Below, piece after piece: positions 53,419-59,686 of a DNA stretch of 59,686 bases; positions within the stretch are counted from its first letter, which is position 1, and each line of letters starts with the position of its first letter. Location: NCBI RefSeq assembly GCF_001553035.1, contig NZ_KQ959954.1, positions 1 through 59,686 on the forward strand, in the 5' to 3' direction. The notes beneath the pieces are model-generated. The model searched no databases and was not told the origin of the DNA. It worked only from the letters and a program-made list of their open reading frames with translations. Source of the stretch: Gemella haemolysans (GTDB lineage: Bacteria > Bacillota > Bacilli > Staphylococcales > Gemellaceae). A program made the translations under genes and the position numbers.

Positions 53419-54184
53419 TGAGGTAAAAGAACTCTTAAACCAAGATAATATTTCCGAAGAAATACTAAATGAGTTAAAAAAAGATGAGAGAAGCGGAGTT
53501 CAGAAATTACTTATAAGCTATGCTAAAAAGCAAGAAAAAAAACTTTTTTATAAAAAAGAGTATGAAAAAAAATCATTTTACGAAAATAAATGTTATAATA
53601 ATGGATGTAAGTATATTTGCGGAATAGATGAAGTAGGAAGAGGACCGCTTGCTGGACCAGTAGTTGCTGCAGCGGTAATTTTAAAGAAAGATAGCTATTT
53701 CGAAGGATTAAATGACTCAAAAAAATTATCAGAAAAAAAACGTGAAGAGTTATATGAACAGATAAAAAAAGAGGCTGTTGCGTATGCCATTTGTGAAGTG
53801 GATAATGTTGAGATTGAAAAATATAATATTTATAATGCAGCTCGTATAGCGATGCAAAGAGCAGTAGAGAAATTGAAAGTTAAGCCGGATTTCTTACTTA
53901 TAGATGCTATGCCATTTGAAAACTATCCGATTCCTAATTTTAGTATGGTTAAGGGTGATGAGAAGAGTGTATCTATAGCAGCTGCTTCGGTAATTGCAAA
54001 AGTTTATCGTGATAATTTAATGAAAGAATATGCAAAAAAATATCCGTATTATGATTTTGAGAATAATGCAGGGTATGGAACAAAAAGACATTTAGAAGGT
54101 TTAAAAGAACATGGAGTGACACCAATCCATAGAAGAGATTTTGAACCTATAAAATCGATGGTACAAGGAGGAAAAAATGAGTAA
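53408..54184 (+). CDS. rnhB: ribonuclease HII
   Basis: A 258-residue RNase HII, which removes RNA from RNA-DNA hybrids and misincorporated ribonucleotides. The catalytic GIDEVGRGPLAGPVVAAAVIL block starts near residue 70, with further acidic residues in DFLLIDAMP. The N-terminal 65-residue extension typical of Firmicutes RNase HII is present. The ATG at 53408 follows TGAGGAA; an ATG at 53396 in frame is less well placed. It overlaps rbgA by 11 bases and the RNase J gene by 8 bases. Confidence 0.96.
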   Translation: MKISEVKELLNQDNISEEILNELKKDERSGVQKLLISYAKKQEKKLFYKKEYEKKSFYENKCYNNGCKYICGIDEVGRGPLAGPVVAAAVILKKDSYFEGLNDSKKLSEKKREELYEQIKKEAVAYAICEVDNVEIEKYNIYNAARIAMQRAVEKLKVKPDFLLIDAMPFENYPIPNFSMVKGDEKSVSIAAASVIAKVYRDNLMKEYAKKYPYYDFENNAGYGTKRHLEGLKEHGVTPIHRRDFEPIKSMVQGGKNE

Positions 54185-56045
54185 CAATAGTGGAATAAGT
54201 ATTTCAAAAAATTTACAAAAAAATAATAACAGTAAAAAAAATAATACTCAAGTAAAGAAGAAAAATAATAGTCGCTCTAATAATAAAAATAAAATAGTAG
54301 AAAAAGAGCAAACTAATAGTTCAAAACAAGTTGTTAAGAAGATTAATAATGTAAACAAGGATAAATCTCAAGTAAATAGATCTAAGAAATTAGCGAAAAT
54401 TCGTATTACTCCATTAGGAGGTGTGGAAGAAGTAGCGAAAAACATGTATATGGTTGAAATTGGGGATGAGATTTTTGTTCTTGATGCAGGGTTAATGTTC
54501 CCAGAAACAGAAATGATTGGTATTGACGCTGTTATACCTGATATAAGTTACTTAGTACGTAATAAACAAAAGATTAAAGGGATTTTCTTATCTAATGGGC
54601 ACGTAAGTTCTATGGGGGCTGTACCATATATTATAGATAAATTAAAATGTCCGGTTTATGGTTCTAAATTAACAATAGATTTATTAAAGAATCACCTTAA
54701 ACAACTAGGTATTAAAAGAAGAATCAAGTTTTATTATGTAAAAGATAATAATAAGTATGACTTTAATAATGCTAGTGTTACATTCTTTAAAACTACATAT
54801 TCAATGCCTGATTCTTTAGGTATTTGTATTGAAACTAGTCAAGGAAATATTGTTTATACTGGTGAGTTTAAATTTGATCAATCAGTAAGTAAAGAATATA
54901 AATCTGATATCGTGAAGATTAGTACATTAGGTCAAAAAGGTGTTCTAGCTTTATTAAGTGATTCAAGCAATGCAAATGTTAAAGGATATAACGTTCCTGA
55001 AAATGAGGCAGCAGAACAAATTGATAATGCATTTTATCAAGCTAATAAGCGTATTATTGTAACTTGTTATGCTTCTAACTTCTTAACAATTTCACATATT
55101 GTAAGAGCAGCATTGGCTCAAAATAGAAAAATTTTACTTCTTGGACAAGCCATTGAAGCGTCAATAAATACTGCTAGAAATATGAATTATTTACAAATTG
55201 AAGCTAGTAACTTAATTTCAATTGAAGATTTAAAAGACTATCCACAAAACGAAGTGTGTATTCTTTCTTCGGGTGACCAAGGGGAGCCGATTGAGGCTAT
55301 GAAAAATATTGCCGAGAAAAAAATTGATGGAATTCAAATTGAATCAGGTGATACAATCATGATCGCTGCTACTCCTTCACCAAATATGGAAGTAATGTTA
55401 TTCCAAACTTTAAACTTATTAGTTAAACTTGGGGCAAACGTAGTAACAGCTTCTAAACGTCTTCACGCAGCTAGCCATGCAACAAAAGAAGAGTTGAAAA
55501 TGATGTTAAACATGCTAATGCCAAAACACTTTATTCCAGTTCAAGGAGAATTTAGAAATCTTCGCAAACATGCTGAAATTGCAGGTGAAACTGGTGTTGT
55601 TGCTGAAAACATACATATTTTATCTAAAGGAACAACTTTAGAATTAAGTGGAAATAAATCTAAGACATTACAAAACAATGTTCCAGTAGGTAATATATTA
55701 GTTGATGGACGTGGTATTGGAGATGTTGAAGATAGTGTATTAAAAGATAGAAAACTTTTATCAAATGATGGTATCTTTGTAGCATCGTATGCAATCAGTA
55801 AAAAAGAGAAAACTCTAGTAGGAAAACCAGTTATTCAAACAAAAGGTTTTGTATATGTTAAGAAGAGTATGGAGTTAATCAAAGAAGCGGAAGAAAAAAT
55901 TATCGAATACTTAGAGAATAATCCTATTAAGAGTATTAGAGAATGTGCAGCCGTGAAAGCTGAAATTAGAAGTATGCTTTCAAGCTTACTATATGATAAT
56001 ACTAAGAGAAAACCAATAATAATAATTAACTTTTCATTAATTTAG
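54177..56045 (+). CDS. rnjB: RNase J-family protein with degraded active site (RNase J2-like)
   Basis: A 622-residue RNase J: an unusual 65-residue Asn/Lys-rich N-terminal extension, then the metallo-beta-lactamase/beta-CASP core and a C-terminal domain. The zinc motif HGHEDH of active RNase J reads N140-G-H142-V-S144-S145; the next His is Tyr208 (TTYSMPDSLG) and the bridging Asp is Glu230 (TGEFKFDQS). His430/His434 in LHAASHATKEE remain. Such losses imply no or very weak nuclease activity, as described for several RNase J2 proteins that act as partners of J1. The start ATG overlaps the rnhB stop and has AAGGAGG upstream. Confidence 0.88.
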   Translation: MSNNSGISISKNLQKNNNSKKNNTQVKKKNNSRSNNKNKIVEKEQTNSSKQVVKKINNVNKDKSQVNRSKKLAKIRITPLGGVEEVAKNMYMVEIGDEIFVLDAGLMFPETEMIGIDAVIPDISYLVRNKQKIKGIFLSNGHVSSMGAVPYIIDKLKCPVYGSKLTIDLLKNHLKQLGIKRRIKFYYVKDNNKYDFNNASVTFFKTTYSMPDSLGICIETSQGNIVYTGEFKFDQSVSKEYKSDIVKISTLGQKGVLALLSDSSNANVKGYNVPENEAAEQIDNAFYQANKRIIVTCYASNFLTISHIVRAALAQNRKILLLGQAIEASINTARNMNYLQIEASNLISIEDLKDYPQNEVCILSSGDQGEPIEAMKNIAEKKIDGIQIESGDTIMIAATPSPNMEVMLFQTLNLLVKLGANVVTASKRLHAASHATKEELKMMLNMLMPKHFIPVQGEFRNLRKHAEIAGETGVVAENIHILSKGTTLELSGNKSKTLQNNVPVGNILVDGRGIGDVEDSVLKDRKLLSNDGIFVASYAISKKEKTLVGKPVIQTKGFVYVKKSMELIKEAEEKIIEYLENNPIKSIRECAAVKAEIRSMLSSLLYDNTKRKPIIIINFSLI

Positions 56046-56056
56046 TAATGAAATAT

Positions 56057-56138
56057 AACGGGAAATAGAAATGAGGAACAACTCAAATAACTTTTATATA
56101 AAGTCTATTTTGAATTGCTCCTTATTGTTCCCGTTTTT
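56057..56138 (+). terminator. long terminator hairpin after the RNase J gene
   Basis: AACGGGAA (56057-56064) pairs with TTCCCGTT (56128-56135), and the stem continues inward with TGAGGAACAACTCAAAATA-like arms (ATGAGGAACAACTCAAATAA against TCTATTTTGAATTGCTCC) before a T run. The inner part resembles the GAGTnACTC repeat family. It lies 24 bases upstream of dinB. Confidence 0.85.
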
Positions 56139-56162
56139 AGTCTATTTAAAAGGGGTGAAAAA

Positions 56163-57371
56163 ATGTCAAAAGTTATTGCTCATATCGACATGAATTGCTT
56201 TTATGCAAGTGTTGAAGAAAAATATAATCCTGAATTAAAGGGTAAACCATTAGCAATTGCAGGTGAAGTGAAAACTAGACATGGAATAATAGTAACCTCT
56301 AACTATGAGGCTAGAAAGTTAGGAATTAAGACAACAATGCGAGTTGGAGATGCTAGGAAGATATGCCCCAACATAAAAATTCTTCGTCCGGATATGCCTA
56401 AATATCAACAAGAATCTAAGTTGATTTTTGATTTAGTGCGTGAATACACAGACAAAATTGAGATAGTTTCTGTTGATGAAGCATATATTGACTTAAGCGA
56501 TTTTTCAGAACCTATAAAAGTTATAGCCACAATTCAAAGAAGAATATATAAACAATTAGGTATGCCCTCATCAGTGGGTGTTTCTTTTAATAAATTTTTC
56601 GCAAAGATGGGATCAAATTTAAAAAAACCTTTAGGATTTTCAATTATTAATAAGAAAAACTATAAAGATATACTATGGAATCTGGATATAGGAGAGATGC
56701 ATGGTTGCGGGAAGGCTTCTACTAAGAAATTGAAAAAAATTGGAATAAACACAATTGGTGATATAGCTGTAGCAAATGAGGTAATTCTACATAGTCTTCT
56801 TGGTGTTCAAGGGTTAAGGCTTAAGAATAAAGCTAATGGCGAAGGGAATTCTGAACTAAAGTATACTGTTGATAGAAAATCTATTGGTAATTCAAAAACA
56901 TTTACTAACGATTTAATAGATGAAGATGATATTTTAAAAGAAATTAAAAAATTAAGTGAAAAGGTTAGTTCTAGAGTAAAATTGCGTAGCTATGTAGGAA
57001 ACAATGTCTCGATAATGGTGCGATTTAGTGATTTTAAGACAATTACTAGATCTAAAAAAATTCCGGAATTTATTTGTGATGCTAATGATATTTTTAATTA
57101 TGCATGGGAATTACTACTTGAGCACTATGATTTTACCCAAGGTATAAGATTACTAGGAGTTTCATTAAATGAAATTAAAAAAGTAAAAGAATTAAAGGTT
57201 CAGCTTGATATTTTTGATAAAAAAGATTATAAAGAAGAAGAGAAACTTAGAAAACTTTCTAAGAAATTAAAAGCAGAGTTCGGTGATACAATAATAACCG
57301 ATTTTGAAAATTTTGATAAAAAAGATAAATCGATTATAACGACAAGTTTTAGTAAAGACTTTTTAGATTAA
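56163..57371 (+). CDS. dinB: DNA polymerase IV (Y family)
   Basis: A 402-residue translesion polymerase. Palm motifs AHIDMNCFYASVEE and SVDEAYIDLSDF supply the metal-binding acids, and the little-finger domain occupies about residues 240-345. A beta-clamp-binding sequence QLDIF lies near residue 353. The ATG at 56163 follows AAAGGGG; an upstream in-frame start would lie within the terminator hairpin. trmK starts 13 bases after the stop. No LexA/DinR box was recognised upstream. Confidence 0.95.
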   Translation: MSKVIAHIDMNCFYASVEEKYNPELKGKPLAIAGEVKTRHGIIVTSNYEARKLGIKTTMRVGDARKICPNIKILRPDMPKYQQESKLIFDLVREYTDKIEIVSVDEAYIDLSDFSEPIKVIATIQRRIYKQLGMPSSVGVSFNKFFAKMGSNLKKPLGFSIINKKNYKDILWNLDIGEMHGCGKASTKKLKKIGINTIGDIAVANEVILHSLLGVQGLRLKNKANGEGNSELKYTVDRKSIGNSKTFTNDLIDEDDILKEIKKLSEKVSSRVKLRSYVGNNVSIMVRFSDFKTITRSKKIPEFICDANDIFNYAWELLLEHYDFTQGIRLLGVSLNEIKKVKELKVQLDIFDKKDYKEEEKLRKLSKKLKAEFGDTIITDFENFDKKDKSIITTSFSKDFLD

Positions 57372-57384
57372 TAAAGGAGATAGA

Positions 57385-58065
57385 ATGTTAGCAATTAATA
57401 AGAGATTACAATTAGTGGCTGAATATGTAGAAAATAGAAGATTAGCTGATATTGGAAGTGATCATGCCTATTTACCAATTTATTTAGCTAAAAATAATAA
57501 AATTGATTATGCTGTAGCAGGAGAAATAGTTGAAGGACCACATAAAGTTTCTATAAAAAATGTTAGGGAAGAAGGCTTAGTTGGAACTATTGATTGTCGT
57601 AAAGCTGCAGGTTTGGATGCTATTGAGTTAAGTGATAATATTGAAGTAATAACAATTTGTGGTATGGGCGGAAAGCTAATAGCAGATATACTAGAAAAAG
57701 GTAAAGAAAAATTAGCGAATAAACCAAATTTAGTACTTCAGCCAAATGTTGGAGAAAATTTTGTTAGAGAAAAATTACAAGAATTAGGTTATGAGATAAC
57801 AGCAGAAAATATTATAGAAGAAGATGGTCATATATATGAGATTATAGTTGCAAAACCTGGTGTTATGAAGTTATCTGAAGATGAAATTAATTTTGGTAAG
57901 TATTTATTAGTAGAAAAAAATGAATTATTTGTAAAAAAACAAAAACAAGAACTTTCAAAAATTGAATATATTTTAAATCAATTAGAAAAAGCAAATGAAG
58001 TTCAAGAAAATAAAGTGGCTGAATTCAAAAATAAATATAAAAAAATATTAGAAATTATTTCTTAA
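57385..58065 (+). CDS. trmK: tRNA (adenine-22 N1)-methyltransferase TrmK
   Basis: A 226-residue Rossmann-fold methyltransferase that makes m1A22 in tRNA. The SAM motif ADIGSDHAYLPIYLAK is near the N-terminus, then AGEIVEGPHK and ICGMGGKLIADIL. The C-terminal 45 residues form a coiled coil, as in Bacillus YqfN/TrmK. AAAGGAG lies 8 bases before the ATG. It follows dinB and precedes the ThrE pair by 23 bases. Confidence 0.94.
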   Translation: MLAINKRLQLVAEYVENRRLADIGSDHAYLPIYLAKNNKIDYAVAGEIVEGPHKVSIKNVREEGLVGTIDCRKAAGLDAIELSDNIEVITICGMGGKLIADILEKGKEKLANKPNLVLQPNVGENFVREKLQELGYEITAENIIEEDGHIYEIIVAKPGVMKLSEDEINFGKYLLVEKNELFVKKQKQELSKIEYILNQLEKANEVQENKVAEFKNKYKKILEIIS

Positions 58066-58088
58066 TATTTTTATAAGGAGGGGAAAGT

Positions 58089-58859
58089 ATGCTGCAATCT
58101 TTAAATGATGAAAGAGAAGCTAAAAAGTTATTGAACTTTAGTGTGAAAATCGCTAAAAGTATGTTGTCTTACGGAGCAGAAGTATATAGGGTTGAAGATA
58201 CAGTTAATAGAATTTATAAATCATTTGATAATATTAAGGCGGCAAATAGTTTAGTTACATATAATTTTGTTATTGTATCTTTTATATACAATGATAATAC
58301 ATATACAGCTATGCGTAGGGTTGTTTTGGGAGATCGTGATTTAGAGAAGATTGCACTTCTAAACGATATATCTAGAAAAATGGTAATGGGTGGTTGTAGT
58401 TTAGATTATGCCTTTAAAAAAATGAAAGAGGTAAAGGCGAAAAAAAGATATTCAACTACTTCGGTTATAGTTGCTCTAACTTTATCTGCTCCATTTTTTG
58501 CTATAATGTTTGGAGGTACATTTAAGGATAGTCTGTTTGCATTTTTAATAATGGCTATACAGGCTGCATTTATAACATTTACTTCGAAATATAAACTGAC
58601 ATTATTTGTAAGTAATTTCTTAGGAGCATTTATTGCAACTATATTGGTAATGTTATTAAATAAGATTTTCTTAATCCATAATCCGCTTAGTATTATTATT
58701 GTTAGTTTAATGCCACTTGTTCCTGGAGTGCAGGTTACGAATGCTGTTCGTGACTTTATGGCTGGAGATTATCTGTCTGGAATGATAGGAATACAAGCTG
58801 CGATCTTTGTATCTACAGCTATTGCTCTTGGTGTAGTTATGGGACTAAAATTGATATAA
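58089..58859 (+). CDS. ThrE-type threonine/serine exporter, N-terminal half (DUF1212)
   Basis: A 256-residue membrane protein. The N-terminal cytoplasmic domain (about 1-115) with MLSYGAEVYRVEDTVNRI is the DUF1212/ThrE hallmark. About five hydrophobic segments follow from residue 125. In Corynebacterium ThrE this part is fused to the DUF3815 part encoded by the next gene; in many Firmicutes they are split as here. ATAAGGAGG precedes the ATG. Export of threonine or serine is inferred from the family. Confidence 0.88.
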   Translation: MLQSLNDEREAKKLLNFSVKIAKSMLSYGAEVYRVEDTVNRIYKSFDNIKAANSLVTYNFVIVSFIYNDNTYTAMRRVVLGDRDLEKIALLNDISRKMVMGGCSLDYAFKKMKEVKAKKRYSTTSVIVALTLSAPFFAIMFGGTFKDSLFAFLIMAIQAAFITFTSKYKLTLFVSNFLGAFIATILVMLLNKIFLIHNPLSIIIVSLMPLVPGVQVTNAVRDFMAGDYLSGMIGIQAAIFVSTAIALGVVMGLKLI

Positions 58860-58869
58860 GGAGAGAAAC

Positions 58870-59319
58870 ATGGAGAATAATATTTTTATACAATTTGTAG
58901 CTGGTTTTGTAGTTAGCTTATCCTTTTCTATTTTTTTTAATGCACCAAGAAAATCATTGTTTAGTTGTGGGATAATAGGTGCTATTGGTTGGTTAGTCCA
59001 TGTAGTGACTAATTTATTATTATCAGATGTTGTAGTAAGTAGTTTTCTTGGAGCGGTTTGTGTGGGGGTTCTTTCTACTAATGCCTCTAGAATCTTAAAA
59101 TTACCAGCAACTATATTTATTTACACAGGGATGGTTCCTTTAGTTCCAGGTTATGGTATGTATAATACGATGCAAAATATTGTAACTAAGAATTATGGAG
59201 TGGCATCCAAAGTAGGTATAGAAACAATACTTCAAGCAGGAGCAATCGCTATGGGAATATTACTTGCATCAGTATTTTCAACTTCAATTCAGAGAGTAAA
59301 AATACAAAGAAAACGATAA
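58870..59319 (+). CDS. ThrE-type exporter, C-terminal half (DUF3815)
   Basis: A 149-residue protein with four or five hydrophobic segments, the DUF3815/YjjB family. IIGAIGWLVHVV, ILKLPATIFIYTGMVPLVPG and the small-residue helices are typical. It starts 10 bases after the DUF1212 gene and probably completes one transporter. AAGGAGA lies before the ATG. The tail is short and basic. Confidence 0.88.
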   Translation: MENNIFIQFVAGFVVSLSFSIFFNAPRKSLFSCGIIGAIGWLVHVVTNLLLSDVVVSSFLGAVCVGVLSTNASRILKLPATIFIYTGMVPLVPGYGMYNTMQNIVTKNYGVASKVGIETILQAGAIAMGILLASVFSTSIQRVKIQRKR

Positions 59320-59365
59320 AAGTGATATAATAAAGTTATAGAATTACAAAGGAGATTAGTAGATA

Positions 59366-59626
59366 ATGGAATATATTTTATATTTTGCAGAAAGCTGTCC
59401 GGATACAGCGCCGTTTAAAGAAAAATTATCAGAATTAGGGATTGCCTATAAAGAAGTGGAAGTAATGACTTCATTAAGAAATTTTAAGGAATTTCTATAT
59501 GTTAGAGATACATATTCACAGTTCGACGGAATAAGAGGTAATATGAAAATTGGTATCCCTTGTTTAGTTGTTAATGAAACTGAATGTATCTTAGAACTTA
59601 ATGAATTAGATAAATTAAAAAAATAA
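59366..59626 (+). CDS. glutaredoxin-like protein with CPDT site
   Basis: An 86-residue thioredoxin-fold protein. It starts with YILYFAESCPDTAPF, where the active-site pair of glutaredoxins (CPxC) is reduced to a single Cys, CPDT. A cis-proline turn appears in GIPCLVVNE, with a second Cys next to that proline. Related short proteins are called glutaredoxin-related; enzyme activity is unproven. AAAGGAGA lies 13 bases before the ATG. It ends just before the left arm of the repeated terminator at the window edge. Confidence 0.8.
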   Translation: MEYILYFAESCPDTAPFKEKLSELGIAYKEVEVMTSLRNFKEFLYVRDTYSQFDGIRGNMKIGIPCLVVNETECILELNELDKLKK

Positions 59627-59655
59627 ATTAATAGTAAACTTCAAATTAGGAAGAT

Positions 59656-59686
59656 AGGGAGTGACTCAAAAATCGTGATTTCGAAG
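59656..59686 (+). repeat. left arm of a repeated terminator hairpin at the window edge
   Basis: GGGAGTGACTCAAAAATCG and the following bases are the exact reverse complement of 2-32. As the ascending arm of a hairpin 30 bases after the last stop codon, it is probably the first half of a terminator whose loop and second arm are cut off. Confidence 0.75.

Noticed and set aside
56115-56162. An earlier start for dinB inside the terminator hairpin
   Set aside because: It would place the start in the hairpin arm; the ATG at 56163 has AAAGGGG and matches the family N-terminus.

Overview
The window is AT-rich Firmicutes chromosomal DNA. Gene content and style (two T-box leaders, sigma-A type promoters of the form TTGACA-N17-TATAAT, AGGAGG ribosome sites, PurR/CcpN/RNase J/RbgA families, low GC) point to a small-genome member of the Bacillales; a Gemella-like organism is my best guess, from general resemblance only. 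No rRNA, tRNA, CRISPR array, complete insertion sequence or prophage is visible. Both ends of the window stop inside the same 31-base hairpin arm in opposite orientation, as expected of a draft contig broken at a repeated terminator hairpin.

Layout. 1-5.6 kb: HAD phosphatase, rlmH, an orphan Mrr-like restriction enzyme with a membrane protein, an alanine/sodium symporter and a RelE/Phd toxin-antitoxin pair. 5.6-9.5 kb: valyl-tRNA synthetase under a T-box, then on the minus strand a coiled-coil protein coupled to an unlisted 45-residue protein that is little more than an LPNTGE sorting signal. 9.7-13.9 kb: ccpN, the PPDK regulatory protein and pyruvate phosphate dikinase, behind a promoter that carries a perfect 15-bp inverted repeat. 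14.2-20.1 kb: a class A penicillin-binding protein with an Asn-rich tail, rapZ, yvcK and pgi. 20.2-20.55 kb: a gene-free stretch with two multi-hairpin, cloverleaf-like structures.

20.6-27.8 kb is a maltose module: a TreR-like repressor diverges from malQ, glgP, a MapP-like phosphatase and a maltose-type PTS permease. Read together, maltose enters as maltose 6'-phosphate, MapP removes the phosphate, MalQ and GlgP convert maltose/maltodextrin to glucose and glucose 1-phosphate. 28.0-31.2 kb: a methionine-type ABC importer with two tandem MetQ lipoproteins and an ATPase without the NIL sensor domain. A second MetNI pair, with the NIL domain but no MetQ, lies at 50.6-52.3 kb behind a T-box with a likely Met specifier.

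31.6-40.2 kb: a LacI regulator with HAD phosphatase, a ClC antiporter, a rhodanese protein, a GT4 glycosyltransferase and polA. Just after polA is a 49-codon remnant of a homocysteine methyltransferase. 40.6-50.3 kb: glutamate dehydrogenase, a pair of acetyl-esterase-like proteins of which one has lost its catalytic serine, a CNNM/CorC-type exporter, purR (with a PurBox in its promoter) coupled to glmU, ytoI and nrnA. 52.5-59.7 kb: rbgA, rnhB and a catalytically degraded RNase J (J2-like) overlapping end to end, then dinB, trmK, a split ThrE exporter and a glutaredoxin-like protein.

The most unusual items are the LPNTGE microprotein, the two cloverleaf-like elements, the family of sequence-related terminator hairpins, the active-site-less RNase J and esterase, and the repeat inside the ccpN promoter.
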